In this document: positions 23,620 through 32,137 of the stretch, piece by piece | Numbering within the stretch: position 1 is the first letter of the stretch | How the letters are laid out: each line of letters begins with the position of its first letter | Source: JAMXLJ01 sp036558745 | Lineage (GTDB): Bacteria > Actinomycetota > Acidimicrobiia > IMCC26256 > JAMXLJ01 | Assembly (NCBI GenBank): GCA_036558745.1 | Contig: DATBEZ010000003.1 | Coordinates: 222,784 to 286,783, forward strand | Direction: 5' to 3' | Length of the DNA stretch: 64,000 nt | Notes under the pieces: model-generated | Database searches by the model: none | Seen by the model: only the letters and a program-made list of their open reading frames with translations | What the model was told of the DNA's origin: nothing | Position numbers and translations under genes: made by a program

Positions 23620-25074
23620 TCAGGCCGGCTCCGGCGTCCTGATCTGCTCACGGGGCAGACGGAGCGCGGCGACGAGACCGGCGAGCGTGATGACCATCAT
23701 GACGACGAGGGCCGCGGCGAAGTGCTTGTTGATCACCGTGGACACGAGCACCGAGCCGACGAGCGCGGTGCCGAGCGACGATCCGAGATTCGAGATGCTC
23801 CGCGAGAGACCGGAGATCTCGCCCTGGTCCTTCTCGGGGAACGCCGACTGCACGACGTTGACCGACGCCGTGAGCATGATCCCGATCGCGAGCCCGATCA
23901 CCAGCAGCCCCGGCACGAACGCGAGGATGTTCGAGTGAGCGCGCGCGAACAGCAGCAGGAGGCCCATTCCGGCCGCGTTCCCGGCGAAGCCGACCCAGAT
24001 GAGCGTGCGCTGCGGGCGGCGCTGCGCCAGCCGTCCCGCGGCCGCGGACGACACGAGCAGCCCGATCGTCGAGGGGGTGAGCGCCAGCCCAGTCTCGATC
24101 GCGCTGAACCCCCGCACGGTCTGCAGGAACACCGAGACGACGAACGAGGTGCCCTGGAGCGTGAGCCACTGGATCAGCTGGGTCGTCAGCCCGAGATTCG
24201 CGACGTGGTTGCGGAACAGGCGCGTCGAGAGGAGCGGCTCGCGCCCCTTGCGTTCGTCGGAACGGATGTGCACGAAGAACCACGCGAGGAGGACCGCTCC
24301 GGCCACGACGAAGACCCAGACCGGCGAGACGCCGCCCTCGTGGATCAGGACCGTGTCGCCGACCTTCCAGTCCGCACGCGACTTCAGCCAGCCGAACGTG
24401 CGACTCTCCAGCACACCGATCACGATCAGCACCAGGCCGGCGGCCGAGAGGATCGTCCCCATCACGTCGAAGCGCGAGGGCGTCGGGGCCGGGTGATCGT
24501 CGGGCACGCGTCGAGCGAGGTAGATCACCGCGAGCACGATCGCGATCTGGAGTCCGAACGACGCGCGCCAGCTGATGGCCGTCGTGATCAGGCCCCCGAT
24601 GAGCGGGCCCGCTGCGGCGCCGATCCCCGCTGCGCCGCTGACCGCGCCGAAGTACTTCGCCCGGCTCTTCACGTCGGGGAACATGACCGTGACGAGGATG
24701 TAGATCGGCGGGATGAGCAAGGCCGACCCGATCCCCTCGAGGAGCGAGTAGCCGACGACGAGGACGCCGATGCCCTGCGCGAGCGCCGCGATCAGTGCTC
24801 CCGCCCCGTATACGACGAGACCGATGAGGAAGCAACGCTTGCGACCCCATCGGTCGGTCAGCTTGCTGCCCGGGATCATCAGCGCGGCCATCGTCAGCGT
24901 GAACAACGTGATCGCGGTCTGAACACCGCTGACGTCGGTGCCGATGTCCTTCGCGATGCTGTTGATCGCGACGTTCATGTTCGTGCACGCGTAGCTCGCG
25001 ACGAACTGCGCGAGCGCGAGCGGAAAGACCGCGGCCCACGGTGAGAACGTCGTCCTCTGCTCGGATGTCGCCAT
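23620..25074 (-). CDS. MFS drug/proton antiporter (DHA2-type)
   Basis: A 484-residue major facilitator with about 14 hydrophobic segments, as in the DHA2 subfamily. Motif A reads GSKLTDRWGRKRCFLIG, and the motif C-like GAAGIGAAAGPLIGGLI in helix 5 is characteristic of antiporters. Substrate range (drugs, dyes or metabolites) cannot be read from sequence. GCGAGG precedes the ATG. The GH15 gene upstream is on the same strand and ends 31 bases before this start, so they may be cotranscribed. I see no island palindrome in the short gap between them. Confidence 0.85.
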   Translation of the reverse strand: MATSEQRTTFSPWAAVFPLALAQFVASYACTNMNVAINSIAKDIGTDVSGVQTAITLFTLTMAALMIPGSKLTDRWGRKRCFLIGLVVYGAGALIAALAQGIGVLVVGYSLLEGIGSALLIPPIYILVTVMFPDVKSRAKYFGAVSGAAGIGAAAGPLIGGLITTAISWRASFGLQIAIVLAVIYLARRVPDDHPAPTPSRFDVMGTILSAAGLVLIVIGVLESRTFGWLKSRADWKVGDTVLIHEGGVSPVWVFVVAGAVLLAWFFVHIRSDERKGREPLLSTRLFRNHVANLGLTTQLIQWLTLQGTSFVVSVFLQTVRGFSAIETGLALTPSTIGLLVSSAAAGRLAQRRPQRTLIWVGFAGNAAGMGLLLLFARAHSNILAFVPGLLVIGLAIGIMLTASVNVVQSAFPEKDQGEISGLSRSISNLGSSLGTALVGSVLVSTVINKHFAAALVVMMVITLAGLVAALRLPREQIRTPEPA

Positions 25075-25105
25075 CGCCGCGACCTCGCTCGGCGTGGAGC
25101 CCCGT

Positions 25106-26950
25106 TCAGCCCGCCTCGACGACCCTGACCCGCCCCGACCCGTGGTCGAGCTGGTAGTCGAGGTTCACGGCCGCGTTGATCAGCGCGAGGTGCGTGAACG
25201 CCTGGGGAAAGTTCCCGAGCTGCTCACCGCTCAGGCCGATCTCCTCCGCGAAGAGTCCGACGTGGTTCGCGTACGTCAACATCTTCTCGAACGTCAGCCG
25301 GGCGTCGTCGAGCCGGCCCGAACGCGCGAGCGCGTCCACGTAGTGGAACGTGCACAGCGAGAACGTGCCCTCCGACCCGCGCAGCCCGTCGGGCGAAGCG
25401 GCCGGGTCGTAGCGGTACACGAGGCTGTCCGACACGAGGACCTTGTCCATGGCCCGCAGCGTCGATTGCCACTTGTCGTCGGCGGGCGCGATGAAGCCGA
25501 CGAGCGGCATCAGGAGCAGCGACGCGTCGAGCACGTCGCTGCCCTCGTACTGCACGAACGCCTGCATCGACTCGTTCCATCCGCGCGTCATGACCGCGCG
25601 GTAGACGTCGTCGCGCCCGCGGATCCACCGGTCGAGCGCGGCCGGACGGCCGTGGTCCACGGCCATCCGGATGGCCCGGTCGAACGCGACCCACGTCATG
25701 ACGCGGCCGTACGTGAACGGCTTGCGCCCGCCGCGTGTCTCCCAGATCCCCTCATCGGGCTGGTCCCAGTTGTCGCACAACCAATCGATCAGCCGCACGA
25801 TGTCGTTCCACGCGTCATCCGTCACGCCGGCCGCCGGCAGGGTCACGTCGGCCAACCGGACGGAATCCATCGCCTCGCCGAAGATGTCGAGCTGGAGCTG
25901 GGTCGCAGCGCCGTTGCCGATGCGCACGGGCCGCGAGCCGCGGTATCCCTCGAAGTGGTCGAGGGTCTCCTCCTCGAGGTCCGGGCTGCCGTCGATGCGG
26001 TACATGATGTTGAGCGGGATGTCGCCCTGCGTCGCGGCGTTCGCCTCCGCGGTGCGCCGCAACCACTTCCCGAACGCGGCCGCCTCGTCGATGTATCCGA
26101 GACCGAGCAGCGCGTAGACGGAGAACGACGCGTCGCGCACCCACGTGTAGCGATAGTCCCAGTTCCGTTCGCCGCCAACCTGCTCGGGGAGACCGGCGGT
26201 CGGCGCGGCGACCAACCCGCCGGTCGGCGCGTACGTCATGAGCTTGAGCGTGATGGCCGAGCGCTGGACCGCTTCGCGCCAGCGACCCGCGTAGCGGCTC
26301 TTCGCCACCCAGTCCTTCCAGAACCCGATCGTGTCCGCGAAGAGGGCCAGCATCTCGCCGTGCCCGATCGTCTGGGGCGTGGTGAGCTCGCCGGATTCGA
26401 GGACGAAGCCGAACAGGTCGCCCGGCTTGACCGTGAACCGCGCGCTGACGTCGTCGCCGTCGTGCTTGAGGGGCATCGTTGCCGTGAGGTTGAGCGTCAG
26501 CCCGGGCGACTCGAACACGGCGGTCGGGCCGTCCACATGAGTCTTGTGGGATTGGCGCGCGTAGTCGAAGCGCGGCCGGATGCACGCGTCGAACTCGACC
26601 TCGCCGCGGATACCTCGGATACCGCGCACGAGCCGGTGATGGTCGGTCACGACCTCCGGATCCTCGATGGGCATGAAGTCGATCACCTCGGCGACGCCGG
26701 CCGGCGACAGCGACCGGGTGACGACGACCGCGGTGTCGGGCAGGTACATCTGCTTCGTCACGTGGTCGGTGCTCGTCGGGCAGAGGTCGAAGCTGCCGCC
26801 CTTCTCCTGGTCGAGCAACGACGCGAACACGGCCGGCGAGTCGAAGCGCGGGCAACAGAACCAGTCGACGGAGCCACCCGTGGTCACGAGCGCCGCCGTC
26901 TGCAGGTCACCGATGAGGGCGTGGTCGGCGATGGCCGGGTACTCGGACAT
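25106..26950 (-). CDS. GH15-family glycosidase (trehalase/glucoamylase-like)
   Basis: A 614-residue cytoplasmic enzyme. An N-terminal beta-sandwich domain (ALIGDLQTAALVTTGGSVDW to about 270) precedes the (alpha/alpha)6 barrel with GERNWDYRYTWVRDASFSVY, DEGIWETRGGRKPFTYGRVM (candidate general acid Glu) and VGLFAEEIGLSGEQLGNFPQ (candidate base Glu). Actinobacterial members include the phosphate-dependent trehalase of mycobacteria, of similar size. ATG 26950 has GAGGAG 5 bases upstream. An island palindrome and another inverted repeat lie 54-100 bases upstream. Neighbouring PPK2 and lipid kinase fit a carbon and phosphate stress setting. Confidence 0.85.
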   Translation of the reverse strand: MSEYPAIADHALIGDLQTAALVTTGGSVDWFCCPRFDSPAVFASLLDQEKGGSFDLCPTSTDHVTKQMYLPDTAVVVTRSLSPAGVAEVIDFMPIEDPEVVTDHHRLVRGIRGIRGEVEFDACIRPRFDYARQSHKTHVDGPTAVFESPGLTLNLTATMPLKHDGDDVSARFTVKPGDLFGFVLESGELTTPQTIGHGEMLALFADTIGFWKDWVAKSRYAGRWREAVQRSAITLKLMTYAPTGGLVAAPTAGLPEQVGGERNWDYRYTWVRDASFSVYALLGLGYIDEAAAFGKWLRRTAEANAATQGDIPLNIMYRIDGSPDLEEETLDHFEGYRGSRPVRIGNGAATQLQLDIFGEAMDSVRLADVTLPAAGVTDDAWNDIVRLIDWLCDNWDQPDEGIWETRGGRKPFTYGRVMTWVAFDRAIRMAVDHGRPAALDRWIRGRDDVYRAVMTRGWNESMQAFVQYEGSDVLDASLLLMPLVGFIAPADDKWQSTLRAMDKVLVSDSLVYRYDPAASPDGLRGSEGTFSLCTFHYVDALARSGRLDDARLTFEKMLTYANHVGLFAEEIGLSGEQLGNFPQAFTHLALINAAVNLDYQLDHGSGRVRVVEAG

Positions 26951-27003
26951 GGCCACTCCTCGTGTCGCGTCGAGAGGGGATCGCGCAGACAACCGAACGT
27001 GCT

Positions 27004-27050
27004 CGACGCTCGCAGACTCCGAGCGTCGCCCCATCATCCCGGCGGGGTGA
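27004..27050. promoter_or_regulatory. Island palindrome plus adjacent 9-bp inverted repeat
   Basis: TCATCCC-GGC-GGGGTGA (27034-27050) lies 84 bases upstream of the GH15 start and 160 bases before the plus-strand SHOCT gene. Next to it CGACGCTCG (27004-27012) and CGAGCGTCG (27020-27028) form a second inverted repeat, perhaps another operator. Confidence 0.55.
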
Positions 27051-27210
27051 AAGCGCTCGCACCGTCCGCCCGACGGGTGCCCGCCGACGCGCGAATCGCC
27101 CGCTGTGGGGGATGGCCGCGATGAGGAAACCGATCACCCTGGCTGCGGTACGAGGTGGAGCGGGACTTATCCGGTTCCCCCGATGAGGGGACGAGTTGGA
27201 GGAAGCAGTC

Positions 27211-27615
27211 GTGACGCTTGCAGCAGATTGGGGATCCGGCCAGGTCCTGTTGTCGATGCTGTGGTTCTTCCTGTTCTTCGTGTGGATCTGGCTCTTGATC
27301 GTCGTCTTCGCGGACATCTTCCGCAGCCCCGACATGGGCGGGTGGGCGAAGGCACTGTGGACGATCTTCGTCATCGTGATGCCGTACCTGGGCGTGTTCA
27401 TCTACTTGATCGCCCGCGGCCACAAGATGGGTGAGCACGCGGCGCAGCAGGCACAGGCCCAGGACGCGGCGTTTCGCGCCTACGTGAAGGACGCGGCCGG
27501 CAACGGCTCGAGCAGCCCGGCGGCCGAGCTCGACCGGCTCGCCGACCTCAAGGCGCGCGGCGTGATCGACGACGCCGAGTTCACGCGCCTGAAGGCAAAG
27601 GTCGTCAGCGCCTGA
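27211..27615 (+). CDS. Membrane protein with PLDc_N and SHOCT domains
   Basis: A 134-residue protein. Two transmembrane helices (SMLWFFLFFVWIWLLIVVFA and IFVIVMPYLGVFIYLIARG) enclose the FADIFRSPDMGGWAKALWT loop typical of the PLDc_N (phospholipase D nuclease N-terminal) domain. A linker leads to a C-terminal SHOCT helix pair (LDRLADLKARGVIDDAEFTR). SHOCT domains are short oligomerisation modules. GTG 27211 is chosen because GGAGGA lies 7 bases upstream. A second SHOCT protein is encoded at 29215-29499. Likely a membrane stress protein; role unknown. Confidence 0.75.
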   Translation: MTLAADWGSGQVLLSMLWFFLFFVWIWLLIVVFADIFRSPDMGGWAKALWTIFVIVMPYLGVFIYLIARGHKMGEHAAQQAQAQDAAFRAYVKDAAGNGSSSPAAELDRLADLKARGVIDDAEFTRLKAKVVSA

Positions 27616-27640
27616 TCCCTCTGGGGCGTTGACCAAGGCG

Positions 27641-27682
27641 CCCGGCGCGATGTGGTGAGTCCCGCTCCCACATCGCGCCGGG
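27641..27682. terminator. Strong hairpin between convergent genes
   Basis: A perfect 15-bp stem (27641-27655 with 27668-27682) and 12-base loop lie between the ends of the SHOCT gene and the PPK2 gene. Confidence 0.65.
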
Positions 27683-27695
27683 TTCGTCGCGCGCA

Positions 27696-27712
27696 TCACC
27701 CGGTTCGGTCGA
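27696..27712. promoter_or_regulatory. Degenerate island palindrome between gene ends
   Basis: TCACCCG-GTT-CGGTCGA has a perfect left arm and a 5/7 right arm. It lies between two convergent 3' ends, so it may be non-functional. Confidence 0.3.
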
Positions 27713-27734
27713 TAGGCGCGCGCGGCGACCGGCG

Positions 27735-28709
27735 TTACGCGTGCTGCTCCGCCTTCTTGCCGTTCCGGCTCCCGAGCTCCGTCGCGATCGGGTCGGGGGC
27801 CGCACCCGGTGGTGCCTCCGCCTCGAGCTGGGTCTTCACGGCCGCCAGCTCCTCGAGCTTCTCGGGTCCGACCTTCGGGTACTCCGGTCCGATCTCGATG
27901 AGGGTGTGGGCCAGGATCGCGGACACGCAGAGGCGCGCGAACCACTTCCGGTCCGCGGGGACCACGTACCACGGGGCCCACGGCGTGCTCGTCGCCGACA
28001 GCATCTCGGAGAACGCGTCCTGGTAGTCGTCCCAGTACGCGCGTTCGCGCACGTCGTTGGGCGAGAACTTCCAGTTCTTCTCGGGCACGTCGATGCGCGC
28101 GAGGAAGCGGCAGCGCTGCTCCTCCTTCGACAGGTTGAGGAACAGCTTCACGACCGTGATGCCGTTCTCCGTGAGGTAGCGCTCCCAGTCGTTGATCTGG
28201 CGGTAGCGACGGCGCCAGATCCCCTTGTCCTTGGCCTTGGGCGGCAGCTTCTGACGGTCGAGGTTCTCGGGATGCACGCGCACAACGAGGACCTCCTCGT
28301 AGTGTGAGCGGTTGAAGATGCCGATCTCGCCGCGCGCCGGGAGTCGTCGCGCGTACCGCCAGAGGTAGTCGTGGTCGAGCTCCTCCGAGGAGGGAACCTT
28401 GAAGCTCGTCACGTGGACGCCCTGCGGGTTCACCCCGCTCATGACATGGCGGATCGCGCCGTCCTTGCCGCCCGCGTCGAGCGCCTGCAGGCACACGAGA
28501 ACGCCACGCTTGTCCTGCGCCGCGAGACGCGACTGGTACTCCGACAGCAGCGTCACGCCCGTCTGGAGCATGCCGGCGCCGTCCTTCTTCTTGACGAAGT
28601 CCGCCTTGTAGCGCGGGTCGAAGTCCCGCGCGAGGTGGACGCTCGAGCCGGGCTTCACACGCAACGGCTTGATGGCCTCGGCGATGCGCGTCGCTCTGTC
28701 GTCCGCCAC
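27735..28709 (-). CDS. ppk2: Polyphosphate kinase 2 family protein
   Basis: A 324-residue PPK2. It has the Walker A variant LDAGGKDGAIRH, the PPSSEELDHDYLWR-like region (VPSSEELDHDYLWRYARRLP), the lid GEIGIFNRSHYEEVLVVRVH and Walker B-like VVKLFLNLSKEEQ, ending DRKWFARL. PPK2 enzymes transfer phosphate between polyphosphate and nucleoside mono- or diphosphates. GTG 28709 is preferred because AAAGGAG lies 5 bases upstream; a GTG at 28733 that overlaps the previous stop as GTGA is an alternative. It is the last gene of a SHOCT-SnoaL-PPK2 operon. Confidence 0.9.
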   Translation of the reverse strand: MADDRATRIAEAIKPLRVKPGSSVHLARDFDPRYKADFVKKKDGAGMLQTGVTLLSEYQSRLAAQDKRGVLVCLQALDAGGKDGAIRHVMSGVNPQGVHVTSFKVPSSEELDHDYLWRYARRLPARGEIGIFNRSHYEEVLVVRVHPENLDRQKLPPKAKDKGIWRRRYRQINDWERYLTENGITVVKLFLNLSKEEQRCRFLARIDVPEKNWKFSPNDVRERAYWDDYQDAFSEMLSATSTPWAPWYVVPADRKWFARLCVSAILAHTLIEIGPEYPKVGPEKLEELAAVKTQLEAEAPPGAAPDPIATELGSRNGKKAEQHA

Positions 28710-28729
28710 ACCGACTCCTTTCGGGTCAC

Positions 28730-29194
28730 TCACGCCGGGTCGCGCCGACGGCGTGCTTCGTCGCCCGAGAGCAGACCGAGTCCCTGCATGAACGCGACCT
28801 CGTCCCAGTACTGGCGAAACGCCTTGATCCGCGACCCCCGGAATTCGGCGACCGTGACACCGCGCAGCTCAAGCCTTCGCCCGGTCGCATCGACGACCAT
28901 CTCGTCGTCGAGGACCAATGGTCCGCTGTGAGTCGCTGTCACCGACCACTCTGCATAGCCGTGATCGTCGGCGATGTCGATGGGCCGCACGGTGATGTCG
29001 ACGTCGGTGAAGGCGCCGACGCGCTGCTCGAGCTCGACCGCGAGCTCGTCGCGTGAGCACACGACGAGCGCCGGAGACCAACCCTTGACGTCGTCGGTGT
29101 ACAGGTCGGGAAGGAGCGCGGTGTCGCCCGCGATGCTCACCTCCAACGCGAGGCGGAGGTTCGCGGCCCGCTCCTCCTCGAGCGGCGTCGTCAT
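28730..29194 (-). CDS. SnoaL/NTF2-like protein
   Basis: A 154-residue protein with the NTF2-like cone fold pattern: RLALEVSIAGDTALLPDLYTDDVKGW, a middle strand pair (DITVRPIDIADDHGYAEWSV) and RLELRGVTVAEFRGSRIKAFRQYWD. SnoaL-like members are small ligand-binding proteins or cyclases; here the substrate is unknown. ATG 29194 has GAGGAG upstream. It lies between the SHOCT gene (20 bases upstream) and PPK2, in one operon likely driven from the divergent palindrome pair near 29.6 kb. Confidence 0.7.
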   Translation of the reverse strand: MTTPLEEERAANLRLALEVSIAGDTALLPDLYTDDVKGWSPALVVCSRDELAVELEQRVGAFTDVDITVRPIDIADDHGYAEWSVTATHSGPLVLDDEMVVDATGRRLELRGVTVAEFRGSRIKAFRQYWDEVAFMQGLGLLSGDEARRRRDPA

Positions 29195-29214
29195 GATGGC
29201 TCCTCGTCGTCCGG

Positions 29215-29499
29215 TCACACGCCGAGCACCTGCGCCTTCGCCGTGCCGAACTCCGCGTCGGTCAGAGCGCCCGCATCGTGGAGCCGTGCGAGGCGCTCGA
29301 GCTGACCGGTGCGATCGGCCGACGCCACGACGGCGGGCGGCGAGGAGGACGAGCGGTAGGCGGATGGAGGCGGCGGATTGCCCATGGCGTGCCCGCCGCC
29401 GGCACGGCCGCGGGTGCCGGCGCGACCGGAAGCCTTCCCGGTCGCGTCACCGGCTGCGAGTCGGAGGAGTGACCGGCTCGGTCGCATGAGCAGCGCCAT
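29215..29499 (-). CDS. SHOCT-domain small protein
   Basis: A 94-residue protein with a basic, Gly-rich N-terminal half and a C-terminal SHOCT module (QLERLARLHDAGALTDAEFG, then TAKAQVLGV). No transmembrane helix is evident. AAGGAG precedes the ATG at 29499. It leads the operon SHOCT-SnoaL-PPK2 and is divergent from a lipoprotein gene with two island palindromes between them. SHOCT modules often sit at protein ends and mediate self-association; the role here is unknown. Confidence 0.65.
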   Translation of the reverse strand: MALLMRPSRSLLRLAAGDATGKASGRAGTRGRAGGGHAMGNPPPPSAYRSSSSPPAVVASADRTGQLERLARLHDAGALTDAEFGTAKAQVLGV

Positions 29500-29592
29500 G
29501 GACACCCCACTCCTTCGGCGGCCTCGACGACGGGCACGAGAGTCCCACTCGTGCACGGTGTGCATCGCATCGCGCGCGCGACGGGTGCGACA

Positions 29593-29643
29593 TCACCCAG
29601 CCGGGGTGAACCTCCGGTTCGGGCGTTCACCCCGTCCGGGTGA
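29593..29643. promoter_or_regulatory. Pair of island palindromes in a divergent promoter
   Basis: TCACCCA-GCC-GGGGTGA (29593-29609) and TCACCCC-GTC-CGGGTGA (29627-29643) are centred 34 bp apart between the SHOCT operon (start 29499, minus) and the lipoprotein gene (start 29706, plus). They lie 94 and 63 bases from the respective starts. Confidence 0.75.
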
Positions 29644-29705
29644 TGCCCGGCCCCGCCCGTCCGCGGTGCGATGCACGAGGTCCGGCGATCGACGGGAGGT
29701 CCCCC

Positions 29706-30227
29706 ATGGGCACTCGCGCGCGGCTCTCGATCGCGCTCCTTCTGCTCGCGCTCCTCGGCGCGAGCGCGTGCTCGAGCTCCGGGTCGAGCTCGAAGAGCAC
29801 ATCGAATTCGAAATCGACGTCGACCACCACGAAGACGTACTCGATCTCGACGAGCGAGGGTGAGGCGTCGGTCTCACTCGACGGCAAGCTGCCCGCGGGA
29901 TGGCCGCAGGGCTTCCCGGTCCCGTCCGGCGCGGACGCGGCGGGCTCCGGATCCGTCGCGGGCAAGTCCGAGGGTGTGATGGTCGGCGTGTACACGTTGT
30001 CGGGCTCCGCGCAGGACGCGTACAACTTCTACAAGAGCAACAGCCAGCTGACCGTCACGAGCTCGTCGTCCGTCGGCTCGAACAAGGCCTTCGTCGGCAT
30101 GGTGAGCTTCAAGGGCTCCTACGACGGCTCCGTCACCATCGGTGCGGTCGGTGATACCAACGGACTGGTCGTCGTGCTGAACACGGGCGGTACGACGGGT
30201 TCGTCGTCGAGCACGACCGCTGCGTGA
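29706..30227 (+). CDS. Lipoprotein, hypothetical
   Basis: A 173-residue exported lipoprotein. The signal peptide RLSIALLLLALLGASAC ends in a lipobox (GASAC) with the modified Cys near residue 22. A Ser/Thr/Lys linker follows, then a compact domain (LPAGWPQGFPVPSGADAAGS, VMVGVYTLSGSAQDAYNFYK) of a type seen in actinobacterial lipoproteins, where a helix with YNFYK packs on strands. Gly-Gly-Ser-Thr residues end the chain. GGGAGG lies upstream. DUF2252 follows after 16 bases, so they form an operon under the palindrome pair. Confidence 0.7.
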   Translation: MGTRARLSIALLLLALLGASACSSSGSSSKSTSNSKSTSTTTKTYSISTSEGEASVSLDGKLPAGWPQGFPVPSGADAAGSGSVAGKSEGVMVGVYTLSGSAQDAYNFYKSNSQLTVTSSSSVGSNKAFVGMVSFKGSYDGSVTIGAVGDTNGLVVVLNTGGTTGSSSSTTAA

Positions 30228-30243
30228 CCGACGGGAGGTTGCC

Positions 30244-31689
30244 ATGACGGTGGACGTGCAGGCGCCGTCGGAAACGGCCGTCCGGCGCATCGACCATCCC
30301 AGCGCGGACGAACGAGCCGCGCGCGGCCGCGAGGCGCGCCGTCTCGTCCCGCGCTCGTCGCACGCGGGGTGGAAGCCCGCCGACGACCGATCCGACCCCG
30401 TCGCCCTCCTGCAGGAGCAGGACCGCACTCGCGAGCCTGATCTCGTGCCGGTGCGTCACGGACGGATGATGGCTTCGCCGTTCACGTTCTATCGCGGCGC
30501 GGCGAAGGTCATGGCCGCCGACCTCGAGGGCACACCCCGCGCCGGGCTCGAGGTGCAGCTCTGTGGCGACGCGCACCTCTCGAACTTCGGCGTCTTCGCG
30601 TCACCCGAGCGCACACTGCTCTTCGATCTCAACGACTTCGACGAGACGCTGCCAGGCCCGTTCGAGTACGACGTGGCGCGACTCGCTGCCAGCTTCGCCA
30701 TCGCTGCACGCAACAACGGCTTCGCGGGCGCGGACGTCGCCGAAGCCGCGACGGCGACGGTGCGCTCGTACCGGAATGCCATCGCGGAGTTCGCCGAGAT
30801 GGGAAACCTCGCGATCTGGTATTCGCGCCTTCCTGCCGACGACGTCCTCGATCTGATCCGTCGATCTGCGACCTCGAAGAAGGAACGGGTCGGCACCGCC
30901 CGGGCGGAGAAGCTCGTCGCGCAGGCGCGTACGCGCGACAGCGTGCAGGCGCTCGCGAAGCTGGGTGAGCTCGTCGACGGCCAGTACCGCATCGTGAGCC
31001 AGCCACCGCTCATCGTCCCCTTGCGCGACGTGGCCCTGCACTACGGGCTCGACCCCAAGGAGACGGAGGACGGGATCCGCGTCCTGTTGCGTCAGTACCG
31101 CGCGACGCTCGAGGACGATCGCCGCCACCTCCTGGACGGCTTCCAGGTCGTCGACGTCGCCCGAAAGGTCGTCGGCGTCGGCAGTGTCGGCACACGCGCC
31201 TTCATCGCGCTGCTCCAAGGCCGCGACGAAGCGGACCCGCTGTTCCTCCAGGTGAAGGAGGCGACGACCTCGGTCCTGGAAGACCACCTGCCGAAGAGTC
31301 GATACGCGAACCACGGTGAGCGCGTCGTGCGGGGCCAACGCATGATGCAGGCCGCGAGCGACATCTTCCTCGGGTGGACGAGGGGCCTCGACGTCGACCG
31401 CCACTATTATTGGCGCCAGCTTCGCGACATGAAGGGTTCGGCGGCGGTCGAGACGATGTCGCCCCTCGCGATGAGCGTCTACGCGGGAATGTGCGGTTGG
31501 ACGCTGGCCCGCGCGCACGCACGATCCGGTGACCCGATCGCGATCAACGCCTACCTCGGTCGCCGCGACAGCTTCGACCGCGCCATGACCGACTTCGCGT
31601 GCCGGTACGCGGATCAGAACGAACGCGATTACGAACGGTTCGTCGACGCGATCCACGACGGAGCGCTCGAAGCCGAGGAGGGCGTCTGA
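30244..31689 (+). CDS. DUF2252 protein (putative kinase-like fold)
   Basis: A 481-residue DUF2252 protein. Recognisable blocks are GRMMASPFTFYRGAAKVMA, LCGDAHLSNFGVFASPERTL, FDLNDFDETLPGPFEYDVAR, and DVDRHYYWRQLRDMKGS. The GDAHLSNFG/FDLNDFDE pair resembles the HxDxxxxN and D motifs of aminoglycoside-kinase-type folds, so a small-molecule phosphotransferase is plausible but unproven. GGGAGG precedes the ATG. It is the second gene after the lipoprotein. Length is usual for the family. Confidence 0.8.
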   Translation: MTVDVQAPSETAVRRIDHPSADERAARGREARRLVPRSSHAGWKPADDRSDPVALLQEQDRTREPDLVPVRHGRMMASPFTFYRGAAKVMAADLEGTPRAGLEVQLCGDAHLSNFGVFASPERTLLFDLNDFDETLPGPFEYDVARLAASFAIAARNNGFAGADVAEAATATVRSYRNAIAEFAEMGNLAIWYSRLPADDVLDLIRRSATSKKERVGTARAEKLVAQARTRDSVQALAKLGELVDGQYRIVSQPPLIVPLRDVALHYGLDPKETEDGIRVLLRQYRATLEDDRRHLLDGFQVVDVARKVVGVGSVGTRAFIALLQGRDEADPLFLQVKEATTSVLEDHLPKSRYANHGERVVRGQRMMQAASDIFLGWTRGLDVDRHYYWRQLRDMKGSAAVETMSPLAMSVYAGMCGWTLARAHARSGDPIAINAYLGRRDSFDRAMTDFACRYADQNERDYERFVDAIHDGALEAEEGV

Positions 31690-31793
31690 GCGAGAGCGTC
31701 GAGGCACGCTTCGGTCCGGACGCGAATTCCGTGTTCAACCGACGCGGATCAGGGAAACGACTGAAGGACCGAATCTCCCCGGGGATGCAGACG

Positions 31794-31997
31794 ATGACCG
31801 CTGGCGACACGGCTCGGAGTGGTGCCCTCCACCCTGCGATCGCGGCCGAGATGGCGACCCTGCTGCGCGAATCCGCCGACACCGTCGAAGAGCTGGCCGG
31901 GTGCGGCGACGCCCGGGCCCGGCTCGCGCTCTGGCAGCAGCTCGCGTCGCACATGGCGAGGTTCGACACGCTGCTCCCCGAGGAGCTGCCTCTCTGA
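31794..31997 (+). CDS. Small helical protein, hypothetical
   Basis: A 67-residue, all-helical protein (AIAAEMATLLRESADTVEEL, ARLALWQQLASHMARFDTLL). ATG 31794 lies 9 bases after GGGG; an ATG at 31785 is also possible. It follows DUF2252 by about 100 bases and precedes the membrane protein gene. No domain is recognised. Confidence 0.5.
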   Translation: MTAGDTARSGALHPAIAAEMATLLRESADTVEELAGCGDARARLALWQQLASHMARFDTLLPEELPL

Positions 31998-32036
31998 GCG
32001 CAGCCGCCTGGGGCATCGAGGGCCGCCGGGGGACGT

Positions 32037-32053
32037 TCATCCCCCTCGGATGA
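32037..32053. promoter_or_regulatory. Island palindrome (GGATGA type)
   Basis: TCATCCC-CCT-CGGATGA lies 85 bases upstream of the membrane protein start at 32138. Confidence 0.55.
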
Positions 32054-32137
32054 CGACCGTTCGGGCGACCGGACGCGAGAGTGCCGGCACACGCGCACTC
32101 CAGCGCGGTCCGAGTCGTCGAGCCGGAGGCGGTTGTG

